A stretch of DNA of 47,715 nucleotides from Pseudomonadota bacterium (GCA_023386155.1 JAEWKH010000118.1:1-47715), one strand, 5' to 3'. Counted from the first letter of the stretch, positions 7,327 through 16,252 are shown. Numbers and translations: made by a program. The notes: generated by a model from the sequence alone, not told the origin.

Positions 7327-10300
7327 TCACACGACGAAGAAGTCCTTGTGGGTGAGGGCGAGGCCCTTCTTGAGCCGGGCGAAAGCCACGGCGGCCTTGG
7401 CTCCGGAGCCGTCCGCGTCGTAGCTGAGCACGCCGGTATTCCTGTCGTAGATCAGGTAATCGTCCGCATCCAGCGCCCGCGAGCCCACCACGAAGAAGCC
7501 GCTCTCGAGCGCGCCCGGCTTTGTCATCGTGCCGGTGCCGAGCCGGGTGAAGATCGCGTTGTCGAGCCAGATGCTGTCGCTGGCGACGTTGAAATCCTTG
7601 ATCGTGTCGACATTGCCGCGCCTGTTCAGCTTCGTGTCGAACACGAACACGTCCCGTCCCGCATGGCCGAAGAGAGTGTCGTTGCCTGTGCCGCCATGGA
7701 TCGTGTCGTTGCCTTTGCCGCCGTAGACGATGTCCCGACCTGAATCCCCGAAGACCCGGTCGTGGCCCGAGCCGCCGTTGACCGTATCGTTGCCCGAGCC
7801 GCCACGGACCGTATCGTTGCCGGCGCTGCCGGACATCAGGTCGTGGCCCGATCCGCCGAAGAGCCGGTCGTCGTCCTTGTACCCATAGAGGGTGTCGTTG
7901 CCGGCACCGCCCTGGATCAGGTCGTCACCGGTGCCGCCGAAGATGTAATCCCGACCCGAGCCGCCATCGACCGTGTCGTTGCCGCCGCCGCCGTGAACCC
8001 AGTCGTTGCCGTCTGCGCCCCACAGGGCGTTGTCACCGGCGCTGCCCCGCAGCGCATTGTCGAGTCCGTTACCCTGCGCATGGGCGTTGCCGCCGGTCAG
8101 GGTGAGGTTCTCGATGGTATCCGGCAGGATCACCAGGCCCGATCCGCTATAGACGACCTGATCGACGCCGCTCGTTCCGAGGGTGCCGGTGAGCTGCGAC
8201 GGATCCGTGATCACGATGTCCACGCCGCCGTCGGCATTGGGCGTCACCACCGGACCGGAAGCGGGGGGTGGCGGTTCGGAGGGAGGCAGGACATTCTCGA
8301 TGACGATGGCGTGCTGACCGGCGATGGAACCTGCGCCGCCCGGCATGGGCAGCGTCAAGATCGCATCGTCATTGGCCATGTTACGGATCGTTGCTCCGTT
8401 CAGCACCAGGGCTGCGGTCGAGTGGTAGTCCAGATCCGCGCTGGCATCGCCTTCCTGGACCGTGTAGGCGAAGGTCAGGGTCCTGGTTCCGGATCCCGAG
8501 ACATAGGCTGCCCGACGATCCACGTCGCCTGTCTCCAACAGGAGGGTCGGCGTGCCCGAACCCGTGTTCACGGTCACCGCCTGATCGAAGCCGACGGTCA
8601 CGAAAAGAGTGTCGCCCGCCTTGTAGCGGCCGTCCGGATTCGTGACATGCACGTCCGTGACCTTCGGCTCCAGGCTGTCGACGACGATGGCGATGGTGTC
8701 GCTGTCGCTCTGCACTCCCCCGGCGCCGGACGAACCCAGATCGCTCGTATCGATCCGGATGCTGGCAGGCCCGTAATAGCCGGCAAGGGGCGTGAAGATC
8801 ATCCCGTTCAGGGCGGCGTTGATGCTCGCGAGGCTTCCTTCGAAGGTCATCGTCGGGTCGGCCGTCCCGCTTCCGACGGCGAAGGCCAATCCCGTCGTGC
8901 TTGCCAGCGAGAGAAGGCCCTGGGCAGCGGTCAGGGTCACGCGCAGCGTTCCGCTGCCCGCATCGGGATCCGAGACCGTGATGAGGTTGCCGTTGGCGCT
9001 GCTGAAGACCAGGCTCGCATCCTGCTCCATGGTCTGGGGGCCGGGGACATCATGGACCGGCGCGTCGTTCACGGCCGTCACGACGAGGGTGACCGACGCT
9101 ACATCCTGCTGGTTCCCACCGCTGCCCGTGTTGCCGTTATCGTCGATCCGAACATTCAGGACCACATTCGACGTGGCATCGGGATCGGTCCTGTAGACGA
9201 CCTGTCCCGACGCCAGGAAAGCGTTGATGTCGGCAATCGTTCCGGACAGGATCAGCGTACCCGAGCCGGATCCCGACACGGCCACATTGCCCCCGGCTTC
9301 CGCCGTGAGGGTTCCCGAACCCAGGAGCAGGCTCACCGTTACGAGGCCGCCGGCCGCGTCCACATCGGCAAAGCTGATTCCGGTGAGCGCCGTCGGCTCG
9401 TCCTCGTTCACCGCGATGGAGACCGGAGCGGTGATCACGGGGGCGTCGTTGACGGGTGCGATGTTCAGGATGATGGCGGCGGCGGCGGTCTTCGCGCCGC
9501 CGGAACCGGTGTTGCCGCCATCGGTGATCGTCACATTCAGCGTCAGGCTGCCGGCCATGTTGGAGGCGGGGGTGAAGGTCAGCCTGTTCGCGTCGATGAA
9601 GGCGTTGATGTTGGCGAGGCTGCCCGTCAGGGTGAGGGCACTCGCCGTGCCGCCGACCGTGACGCCGCTGCCGCTGGTTGCCGACAACATCCCGCTTGCG
9701 ACGGCGAACGTCACCGTCACGTTGCTGGAACCGGCATCCGCATCGCTGAAGCTGATGCCCGTCAGAGCGGCGGCGGCATCTTCGGTGAGCGTGAGGTTGG
9801 ACGGTGCCGTCACCTTGGGGGCGTCGTTGGTGCTGGAGACGTTGACGTTCTTGGTGACGGGATTGCTGTCGCTCATTCCATCATGGACGGTGAAGCTGAT
9901 CACCCGCGCGGCTGTGCTCGGCATGTCCGAGGTATTGCCATAGGTGACGCTGCGCAGTGCGGCCTGCCACTGCGCAACCGTCGCGCTGGCACCGGCCGAA
10001 ATGAGCGTGAGCACGCCGGTCCCGGCATTGTAGCTCGCCGTGATGTTGCCGAAGCCGGCGGGATCATTGTTCACGAAGCTTAGAAGGTCCTGATCGGACA
10101 TGAAGTTTCCGACGATGCTCACCGTGGCGCTGGCCAGGGTGGCGTTGTCACTGTCCGAAAGGGTCAGTCCCGCATCGACGGCCACCAGCGGAGAGGCCGA
10201 ATTGTCGGCTTCCGTAAAGGTCGATGCTCCGCCGCTGGTGCTCACCACGGGGGCATCGTTCACGGCGGTGACGGTGATGCTCGCGGTATCCGTCCCGGTG

Positions 10301-11532
10301 GAAAACGGCGTGCTGCCGCCCGTGGCGGTGGCGTCCACCTTGGTGCCGTGCTGCCCGGCCGTTGCGCCGGTCTGGTCCCAGGCCCGGTAGGTGAGGCTTG
10401 CGGTGGTACCGTTGACTCCGTCGGGGACGAAGCGGACACGGTCGGCCGCGCGCAGCAGCAGAGCGCTGCCGTCCGAGACGTTACCGATATTGTCCCAGGA
10501 TGCTCCACCGTTCGTGCTGTACTGCCAAGTACCGTTGCCTGACGCCAAACCTGTGACGGCGATGCCTTTCACAGCATCGTAATCGACATCCGACACGCTC
10601 GTGCCGAGGAGGCTTGAGACCGCCTGCCCGACCCAATTGACATCCGTGTCGGTCAGTGGGTTCAGCGTGGGAGCCCACGGGACCAGGACCGGCGCGTCGT
10701 TCACGAGGGAGTATTGCTCTCCGGAGGAATAGCCGGAGCCGATCGGGTTGGAGGCGAGGTCCCTGATACCGGTGCCCGAATTCTTCAGATCGAGACGCAG
10801 CGTGCCGTATCCCGCCAGGCCGGTCACGGTGACCGTGTAGGTGGTGCCGGAACCCGAGATGCCGGTGATCGTGCCGCTGGCGGATCCTGTGGTGGTGAGG
10901 GTGAAGTCGCTCGCATCGACACCAGTCACGGACTCGCTGAACGTTACCGTATAGCTGACGGAACTGCCGTTGGCGGATTCCGCCCCGGTCCGGGTGATGG
11001 AGGTCACCGTGGGGGCGATGGTGTCGGGCGGAGGAAAGTCTGTATCGACGACGAGATTGTCGATCCAGAAGGAGGAATACGGGTTCTGTGTGCTGCCATT
11101 GGCTGGGTGGTCCGTGATCACCAGCTTGGTCACGACCCCGGATCCGGGCATTGGAAACCCGGAGATCTGATGCTTGTAGCTGAATTCGCCGTTGTGGGTA
11201 TAGTTGCCGGTCAGGTCGGTATCGGAGATCGTCAGCCCGGAAAAGTTCAGGTAAGGCGCCCAACCGTCGACGACGAGTGGATTCGATTGGTAGTTGATGA
11301 TGAAATCGTTGTACTGAAGGGGCCCGCCGGTGACGCTCGTGATCTCGATCTTGAACTGACTTCCGGCGAAGTTCATGTCTTCGGCGAAGTTCAGGCGGCC
11401 GTTGCTGAAGTTGAGGGTCCAATTGCCTTCAGCCGTGACGGTGAATCGAAGGTCCCCGACGACAACGACGCCATCGGTCGCATTGGAATCCGTAATCTCG
11501 GCGCCTTCGAAAGCGATCGTTCTGTAAGCCAT
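7327..11532 (-). CDS. Giant cadherin-like/RTX calcium-binding secreted protein
   Basis: Predicted type I-secreted surface or extracellular protein of 1401 residues without a Sec signal. The order is: an unrecognised beta-rich N-terminal domain (1-170), a bacterial Ig-like domain (about 174-277), several cadherin-like repeats introduced by 'NDAPV' and 'TEDAAAALTGISFSDADAG' motifs (about 284-950), a linker, then tandem RTX nonapeptides (GGxGxD type, about 1160-1290) that bind calcium after export. The C-terminal ~60 residues end in KDFFVV, the hydrophobic tail typical of an uncleaved type I signal, and match the end of the second giant protein in this window. No ABC/MFP exporter is encoded nearby. 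It probably acts in adhesion, biofilm or cell-surface layers. Confidence 0.85.
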   Translation of the reverse strand: MAYRTIAFEGAEITDSNATDGVVVVGDLRFTVTAEGNWTLNFSNGRLNFAEDMNFAGSQFKIEITSVTGGPLQYNDFIINYQSNPLVVDGWAPYLNFSGLTISDTDLTGNYTHNGEFSYKHQISGFPMPGSGVVTKLVITDHPANGSTQNPYSSFWIDNLVVDTDFPPPDTIAPTVTSITRTGAESANGSSVSYTVTFSESVTGVDASDFTLTTTGSASGTITGISGSGTTYTVTVTGLAGYGTLRLDLKNSGTGIRDLASNPIGSGYSSGEQYSLVNDAPVLVPWAPTLNPLTDTDVNWVGQAVSSLLGTSVSDVDYDAVKGIAVTGLASGNGTWQYSTNGGASWDNIGNVSDGSALLLRAADRVRFVPDGVNGTTASLTYRAWDQTGATAGQHGTKVDATATGGSTPFSTGTDTASITVTAVNDAPVVSTSGGASTFTEADNSASPLVAVDAGLTLSDSDNATLASATVSIVGNFMSDQDLLSFVNNDPAGFGNITASYNAGTGVLTLISAGASATVAQWQAALRSVTYGNTSDMPSTAARVISFTVHDGMSDSNPVTKNVNVSSTNDAPKVTAPSNLTLTEDAAAALTGISFSDADAGSSNVTVTFAVASGMLSATSGSGVTVGGTASALTLTGSLANINAFIDANRLTFTPASNMAGSLTLNVTITDGGNTGSGGAKTAAAAIILNIAPVNDAPVITAPVSIAVNEDEPTALTGISFADVDAAGGLVTVSLLLGSGTLTAEAGGNVAVSGSGSGTLILSGTIADINAFLASGQVVYRTDPDATSNVVLNVRIDDNGNTGSGGNQQDVASVTLVVTAVNDAPVHDVPGPQTMEQDASLVFSSANGNLITVSDPDAGSGTLRVTLTAAQGLLSLASTTGLAFAVGSGTADPTMTFEGSLASINAALNGMIFTPLAGYYGPASIRIDTSDLGSSGAGGVQSDSDTIAIVVDSLEPKVTDVHVTNPDGRYKAGDTLFVTVGFDQAVTVNTGSGTPTLLLETGDVDRRAAYVSGSGTRTLTFAYTVQEGDASADLDYHSTAALVLNGATIRNMANDDAILTLPMPGGAGSIAGQHAIVIENVLPPSEPPPPASGPVVTPNADGGVDIVITDPSQLTGTLGTSGVDQVVYSGSGLVILPDTIENLTLTGGNAHAQGNGLDNALRGSAGDNALWGADGNDWVHGGGGNDTVDGGSGRDYIFGGTGDDLIQGGAGNDTLYGYKDDDRLFGGSGHDLMSGSAGNDTVRGGSGNDTVNGGSGHDRVFGDSGRDIVYGGKGNDTIHGGTGNDTLFGHAGRDVFVFDTKLNRRGNVDTIKDFNVASDSIWLDNAIFTRLGTGTMTKPGALESGFFVVGSRALDADDYLIYDRNTGVLSYDADGSGAKAAVAFARLKKGLALTHKDFFVV

Positions 11533-11799
11533 TGTGCCCCCCAGCCTTGCTTTTAGGAGGGCATCCCTATCAGGTGTTTTACGTAACGTGAAGACAATAA
11601 ACCACGGTCGATAACGAAAATTATATTACGAGAAAGCGTATGAATTCGAATATTCCTCAAGCATAGCACCCGGTTCCGATGCTTATGGAAGCTCTTAGAC
11701 GGCAAGGATTATACTTGAAAGGCTCCGCCGTCATCGTGATGCATGTCGCGGCCTCAAGGGAACTGAAAGACTTTCGTCCGCTGATTGGGGAAGTGAGGA
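11533..11799. other. AT-rich intergenic region upstream of the RTX gene
   Basis: About 267 bases holding the start region of the giant RTX gene and the tail of the MBL-fold gene, both on the minus strand. It is clearly AT-richer than its surroundings between 11560 and 11720. No RNA gene or small coding sequence could be supported. Confidence 0.5.
11620..11625 (-). promoter_or_regulatory. Possible -10 element for the RTX gene
   Basis: The minus strand reads an exact TATAAT about 90 bases upstream of the RTX start, inside the AT-rich pocket. No good -35 sits at 16-18 bases, so this is a weak promoter call. Confidence 0.3.
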
Positions 11800-12711
11800 T
11801 CAGCCTTGGCCGGCCTGCGCCATGGCAGGCTCGGCGCAGTTCCGGTCGAGATTGTCTTCCACCGGCTCGAAGATGAAGGACTGGCGCTCGCGGGCCATGA
11901 AGGCGGTCGGCATGACGGCCTGCATGTCGGCCTCCGCGGCTCTCAGATAGGCGTCGTCGTGGCCGGGATAGAGATGGAAGATCGCCAGCGACTTCACGCC
12001 GGCACTCCTCGCAAGCTCGACGCCCTTCTGCCAGGTGGAATGGCCCCAGCCGCGGCAATAGGAATACTCGGCGTCCGAGAACATGCCGTCGAAGATCATC
12101 AGGTCGGCGTCGCGCACGAAATCCGAAAGGCCCGGGTCGGGCCAGAGATCGCTGTGCTCCACGTCGCTGATGTAGCAGACGCTGCGGCCCCGGTGGTTGA
12201 TGCGGAAGCCCGTGGCGCCGCCGGGATGGTTCAGGGGATGGGTTTCGATCCGCATCCCGTCGTCGAAGGCGAGAGGGTCGCCCGCCTTGAAGCCGTGATG
12301 CTCGAACCGGGCGGGAAGCTGGCCGAGGCGCACCGGGAACAGCGGCGGGGCGAAGAGGCGGCTCAGGGGCTCCATGGCGCTCTCGCCGTCCAGATTGCCG
12401 CAATAGGTGCGGATGACCCGCTCCTTGGCAAGAAGGGCTGGCTTGAAGAAGGGAAGCCCGCTGATGTGGTCGAGATGAAGATGGCTCAGGAGAATGTCGA
12501 TCTTCTCGGGAGCGGCGGGGCCGAGCTCGCTGCCGAGGGCCGACAGGCCGGTTCCCGCATCGAGGATGAACAGGCGCTCGCCGCAGCGGACCTCGATACA
12601 GGGTGTGTGCGAACCAAACTCGACGTATTGAGGGCCGGATGCGCAGGTGGAGCCGCGTATGCCCCAGAACCGGACCTGCAACGCGTCAGAGGATGCAACA
12701 CGCCTTATCAT
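11800..12711 (-). CDS. MBL-fold metallo-hydrolase
   Basis: Cytoplasmic metallo-beta-lactamase-fold hydrolase of 303 residues. The first zinc motif HLHLDH (residues 77-82 in SHLHLDHISGLPFF) is intact, and later metal-ligand candidates are THPLNHPGG, SDVEHSD and FHLYPGHDD. The N-terminus WGIRGSTCASGP with the following SHTPCIEV is typical of the phosphodiesterase-like group often annotated as cyclic-phosphate or ribonuclease Z-related MBL proteins. The substrate is unknown. It is encoded downstream of, and on the same strand as, the ABC-like pseudo-exporter, with 94 bases between them that contain a palindrome and a hairpin, so co-transcription is uncertain. Confidence 0.8.
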   Translation of the reverse strand: MIRRVASSDALQVRFWGIRGSTCASGPQYVEFGSHTPCIEVRCGERLFILDAGTGLSALGSELGPAAPEKIDILLSHLHLDHISGLPFFKPALLAKERVIRTYCGNLDGESAMEPLSRLFAPPLFPVRLGQLPARFEHHGFKAGDPLAFDDGMRIETHPLNHPGGATGFRINHRGRSVCYISDVEHSDLWPDPGLSDFVRDADLMIFDGMFSDAEYSYCRGWGHSTWQKGVELARSAGVKSLAIFHLYPGHDDAYLRAAEADMQAVMPTAFMARERQSFIFEPVEDNLDRNCAEPAMAQAGQG

Positions 12712-12743
12712 TTCAGGATCATGGCCAATCGAAAACCCTGCTT

Positions 12744-12761
12744 ATGTGCGCTAGCGCACAT
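12744..12761. promoter_or_regulatory. 18-bp perfect palindrome (operator or hairpin)
   Basis: ATGTGCGCTAGCGCACAT is a perfect palindrome with no spacer, 33 bases upstream of the MBL-fold start. A spacer-free palindrome suggests a dimeric repressor site rather than an RNA hairpin. No regulator is known from the window. Confidence 0.4.
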
Positions 12762-12768
12762 CGACAAG

Positions 12769-12790
12769 CTGCCCCCGAGGGGGAGGGCAG
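12769..12790. terminator. GC-rich hairpin downstream of the pseudo-ABC gene
   Basis: CTGCCC and GGGCAG close a hairpin with an inner CCCC/GGGG pairing, 15 bases beyond the stop of the minus-strand gene ending at 12806. There is no U-tract. The sequence resembles the CCCTCCCCC/GGGGGAGGG hairpins seen near 33200 and 38530. Confidence 0.4.
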
Positions 12791-12805
12791 GTCAAGGTAA
12801 ATATG

Positions 12806-15340
12806 TCACACATTCAGCGCCTCCAGGGTTCCTGTCCGGCGATTCATCACCGGTTCGCCTCGCTCGAAATGGATAACCGCGTCGAAGGGCGGTTGATCCA
12901 TGGCCGGTGAAATCGACGGTGTCACGAGGACCAGCCCGCGCCCCACGAGGGCGCGGCGCAAGGAGGCGACGAGCCTGTCGGCGGCGGGTCCGGGGAGCCC
13001 GTCGAGGGCCCGCTGCACCACCAGGATGCTCGGCCGCCGCACGAGGGCGCGCACCAGGTCGACGGCGGCGACCTCGGTCAGGGTGAGGTCGTCCCCCTGC
13101 GGGTCGATCGGCGTGTCGAGCCCGATGCGGGAGACCTCGCCGTCGAGGCCCCTCTGGGTCAGGACGCGGCGTGTCACCTCCTGGACCGACGCGAGGGCGC
13201 CCGCCTGGTCGGCCGCGATGCGCCCGAAGAGCAGGTTGTCCTGGATGCTGGCCGCCGCGCAGAAATGCCCCTCGTCGTAGAACTCGATCGAGGATTGCAG
13301 GCTCACCGGCAGCATGCGGGCGAAGTCGGCGCGGGCCACGAGGATCTGCTCTTCCATGCCGGGCTCGAGCAGCCCCAGGCGGTGCCGGCTTTCGTTATAG
13401 CGGAGGGCCAGGCCGATCAGGCGCTCCCGGTCCCGGGAGGTCTGGTTGCTGCGCCGCTGCTCGTTCCTCCGGTCGACGAGATCCTGGAAATAGGGGCGAT
13501 CCGCCGCCGAGAAGAACGAGAAGCGCTCGAAGAGCGGCGACCCGTCCGGGATGTCGGAGAAGATCTCGATCATGCTCGTGGCGATCGAGAGCCCCATCCG
13601 GGCGAGCGGCTTGGTAAGCTCGTTGGCCTCCAGGATCGCCCGGACGAAGGGGTGGCTCGACAGGCGATCCTCCTCGAAGGCGTCGCCGATGGGCTTTCCG
13701 AAGAGCAGGTTCTCGCCGATCGTGGCGTAGCGGTTGTACCGGGTGGCGCTGAAGGGATCGACGAAGCGGTCGAGCTCCTCGGCCGCCAGCGCCGCCTGGA
13801 CGGCGCGGCGTGCCTCCACGATGGCGGCGGCGAGCTTAGGCTCCCGCTCCGGATCGATGGTGCCGGACAGGCCGCGGGCATGGGTCAGGCGGTCGAGGCC
13901 GGCGACCGCGATGGCCTCGGAGAGACGATGGTTGAGCTCGCCCTCCGGCGCGGAGGCGCCATAGAGCAGGTTGTCCCTCAGGCTGCCCTCGATCAGCACC
14001 GTGCTGCCCGCGAAGGCGATGCGCCGGCTGCGCTCCACCGGATCGGCGGCGGAGAGGTCGATGCCGCCATAGGTCAGGCGGCCGAGGGAAGGCGGAACCT
14101 GACCGCTCATCAGGGCTGCGAGGAGCCGCGGGCCCGCATCCCCGTCGCCGACCAGGGCCACGTGGGACGGGAAGGCGAGATTCAGGTTGACCGAGGTGAC
14201 CCGGGCGCCGCTGGCCGGGTCGTAGGCCGAGACGCCTTGGGCCACGAGCGCCCCGCTTTCGGGAAGGCCGGCCTTTCCTTTCAGGGCCGCGCGCAGCTTC
14301 AGGGGACCCAACCCCTTGGCCAGGTCGATGAGCAGCGCCCGGGCCCGCAGGGCGAGCCGGTGCCACTGGACCACCTCCCGGGTGCCGTAGGCGGCAAGCG
14401 CCGCCGCGAGCATGCAGGCCGCGACCGTCCCGGCCGTCACGGGACGGGCCTGCGAGAACCAGGCCCCCAGGGCCAGGACCGACAGGGGAGCGATCATGAG
14501 CACGGCCGCGGAGGACGCCTCGGCAAGGGCCAGGCGGTATTCCCGCCTCATCACCGGGCGGTGGCTCAGCACCAGCGCCTGGCGCACCCGGTCGCGCTCA
14601 TAGGGGCCGGTGCCGTGTGCGCGCAGGGCCGGAAGGCGATGCTCCAGCCCCGTGAGCACCCCTTCCGCCTCGTCGCCTTCCCGATGCCGGGCGGCGGTGG
14701 CGTCGAACCGCAGAAGGGAGCGGCGGGCGCCTACGATGGCGCCGAGCGACAAGACCAGGGCCAGGGCGGCGCCGAGATGCCAGTCCATCACGAAGACGTA
14801 GGCGCAGGCGAGCCCGATCATCCCGCCCAGCTTCACCGGCACCAGAAGGCTCGAGCCCAGCACGCCGCTCTCCCGGGCGAGCCCCCGGCCCGCCAGGGCG
14901 GTCACCATGGATATCTCGTCATGGGACGCGGAGGGCACCTTCAGGATCACGTCGAGGGCCGCCGATTGGGTCCGTGTCAGCATCTTCAGGCCGATGCCGA
15001 CCGCCAGCCATTCGAGCCCGGCCAGGATCAGGCCGAGGAGAAGGGGGATGAGCAGGATTCCCGCGACCGACGCCAGGGCGAAAGCCTCGGGGCCGAGCGG
15101 GATGCCCGGAAACAGGACGATGGGCTCGGGCCAGATGCCGGCCGGCGGGCTGATGGCGATCCGCAGGAAGGAGGCGGCGGCGTTCCAGCCGCCCGCTCCC
15201 CCGGTCGCCCGGTCGACGACGACGCGCACGAGATCGAAGCCTGCCAGGACAAGAAGGCCCGCCAGGGCCAGAAGGCTCAATCCGACGAGATGGCGAAAAG
15301 GAGATGTTTTCCACGCCAGGCGAGGCGGGTCGCGCTCCAC
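12806..15340 (-). CDS. ABC exporter-like protein with degenerate ATPase domain (pseudo-ABC transporter)
   Basis: About 844 residues. The N-terminal part (to about residue 325) has paired membrane helices like an ABC exporter. The rest aligns in order with an ABC ATPase, but every catalytic motif is lost. Walker A is LVGDGDAGPRLLAAL (396-410, no GK-S/T), the Q-loop glutamine is absent in AFAGSTVLIEGS, the signature is LTLTE instead of LSGGQ (about 752), Walker B is ILVVQRALDGL (QR for DE), and the switch histidine is proline in LVTPSIS. The motif that normally follows the Q-loop once occurs three times (DNLLYG ~458, ENLLFG ~543, DNLLFG ~701), separated by a ~230-residue insertion. The GTG start at 15340 has GGGAG five bases upstream. 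A longer frame to 15601 translates a repeat element and is rejected. Function unknown. Confidence 0.75.
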   Translation of the reverse strand: MERDPPRLAWKTSPFRHLVGLSLLALAGLLVLAGFDLVRVVVDRATGGAGGWNAAASFLRIAISPPAGIWPEPIVLFPGIPLGPEAFALASVAGILLIPLLLGLILAGLEWLAVGIGLKMLTRTQSAALDVILKVPSASHDEISMVTALAGRGLARESGVLGSSLLVPVKLGGMIGLACAYVFVMDWHLGAALALVLSLGAIVGARRSLLRFDATAARHREGDEAEGVLTGLEHRLPALRAHGTGPYERDRVRQALVLSHRPVMRREYRLALAEASSAAVLMIAPLSVLALGAWFSQARPVTAGTVAACMLAAALAAYGTREVVQWHRLALRARALLIDLAKGLGPLKLRAALKGKAGLPESGALVAQGVSAYDPASGARVTSVNLNLAFPSHVALVGDGDAGPRLLAALMSGQVPPSLGRLTYGGIDLSAADPVERSRRIAFAGSTVLIEGSLRDNLLYGASAPEGELNHRLSEAIAVAGLDRLTHARGLSGTIDPEREPKLAAAIVEARRAVQAALAAEELDRFVDPFSATRYNRYATIGENLLFGKPIGDAFEEDRLSSHPFVRAILEANELTKPLARMGLSIATSMIEIFSDIPDGSPLFERFSFFSAADRPYFQDLVDRRNEQRRSNQTSRDRERLIGLALRYNESRHRLGLLEPGMEEQILVARADFARMLPVSLQSSIEFYDEGHFCAAASIQDNLLFGRIAADQAGALASVQEVTRRVLTQRGLDGEVSRIGLDTPIDPQGDDLTLTEVAAVDLVRALVRRPSILVVQRALDGLPGPAADRLVASLRRALVGRGLVLVTPSISPAMDQPPFDAVIHFERGEPVMNRRTGTLEALNV

Positions 15341-15697
15341 GACAACTCCCAAGGACGGCTCCAACGATCGATCAGGTTCAGTGACGTAAAAGAACCCTAG
15401 CGCATCGTGCGAAAAAGTGGATTCGGTTTTTCGCGACGAACGATGCGCCAGCTTAAGGAAGAAGCATCGGATTGGATCCCAAAAGTGCAAGTCCACTTTT
15501 GGGTCCGATGCTTTAGAGCATTTTTTTGCGAATGGGATCAGCTTGGCCGTTAAAAAGTGCGCTCCGGCACCCGGCGGCGGCATCGGTGCGGCGAAGGGCA
15601 TCTCCGCTCCGCCCCCTCGCCGCGCCGCGCTTCGACTCTATGTCACCCTCCTTGTTCTCAGCCGTACTGCCCGTCACGGAGGATCGGTGGGCCCGTC
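15341..15697. other. 357-bp divergent intergenic region
   Basis: It lies between the divergent pseudo-ABC and TPR genes. It holds one full RIME-like element (15398-15514), a T-rich patch near 15520 and a stretch with no recognisable feature from about 15565 to 15697. Open frames crossing it are translations of the repeat. Confidence 0.5.
15398..15514. repeat. RIME-like mosaic palindromic element
   Basis: Module A opens with GCGCATCGTGCGAAAAAGTGG and closes with CGATGCGC. Module B runs from GAAGCATCGG to TCCGATGCTTTA with a short insertion in its loop. Read on the minus strand it is in frame with the pseudo-ABC gene and produces a spurious 87-residue extension. Confidence 0.75.
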
Positions 15698-16252
15698 ATG
15701 ACATCCTCTCTGCCGCTCGATCCGGTCTTCCAGCTCGTCCTCGAGGTTCCCACCCGCGCGCCGAGCCCGGACCTGCCGCGCCGCCTGACGGGGCTCTTCA
15801 GGGAGCTGGCCCTGGACGAGCCGTCCCGTCCGGTCGAGGACATCGAGGACCAGATCTGGGCCCTGTGGGGATCGCACGAGGACCGGCTCGCCGAGGAGAC
15901 CATGATGGCCGCCGTGGAGGCCATGAGCTCGGGATCGCTCAAGACCGCCAGGCCCCTGCTCGATCACCTGGTCGCCAGTCACCCGCGCTGGGCGGAGGCC
16001 TGGAACAAGCGGGCCATGCTCGCCTCCATCGAGAAGCGCGATGCGGACAGCCTGCTCGACATCGCCCAGACACTGCAGCTCGAACCGCGCCATTTCGGCG
16101 CCATTGCGGGCTTCGGCAATATCTGCCTGCGCAACGGCCATCTCAACGAGGCCCGCGCGGCATTCCAGATCGCCTTGTCCATCAACCCGCACATGGACGA
16201 GCTGCGCGACATGCTGGAGAATCTGGCGCCCCATCACCTCATGCTGCACTGA
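15698..16252 (+). CDS. TPR-containing protein
   Basis: Soluble alpha-helical protein of 184 residues with tetratricopeptide-like repeats. The clearest is NICLRNGHLNEARAAFQIAL followed by SINP (about residues 145-170), preceded by AWNKRAMLASIEKRDADSLLDIAQTLQLEP. TPRs mediate protein-protein contacts; no catalytic residue is seen. The ATG at 15698 (MTSSLPLDPVF) is preceded by GGAGG about 12 bases upstream. An earlier in-frame GTG translates the repeat-rich region with Arg/Pro-rich low-complexity sequence and is unlikely. A palindromic repeat begins directly after the stop codon. The partner and pathway are unknown. Confidence 0.75.
   Translation: MTSSLPLDPVFQLVLEVPTRAPSPDLPRRLTGLFRELALDEPSRPVEDIEDQIWALWGSHEDRLAEETMMAAVEAMSSGSLKTARPLLDHLVASHPRWAEAWNKRAMLASIEKRDADSLLDIAQTLQLEPRHFGAIAGFGNICLRNGHLNEARAAFQIALSINPHMDELRDMLENLAPHHLMLH

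Noticed and set aside
7650..8060. CRISPR-like or satellite repeats
   Set aside because: The periodic GC-rich sequence encodes RTX nonapeptides in frame and has no constant repeat-spacer structure.
7762..10083. Long open frame of over 700 codons opposite the first RTX gene
   Set aside because: It is a mirror of the GC-rich, repetitive RTX coding strand, with repetitive Val/Gly/Asp/Arg composition and no recognisable domain; the sense strand has clear cadherin-like and RTX motifs.
12806..15340. Pseudo-ABC protein as the type I exporter for the neighbouring RTX proteins
   Set aside because: It lacks every residue needed for ATP hydrolysis, has no peptidase-like N-terminal domain and no adjacent membrane-fusion protein, so it cannot be called a T1SS ATPase.
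13265..15400. 711-codon frame opposite the pseudo-ABC gene
   Set aside because: Because the pseudo-ABC protein lacks catalytic motifs I considered that the plus strand might be the real gene. The minus-strand protein nevertheless keeps membrane helices and the full ordered ABC architecture, whereas the plus frame has no hydrophobic pattern or domain.
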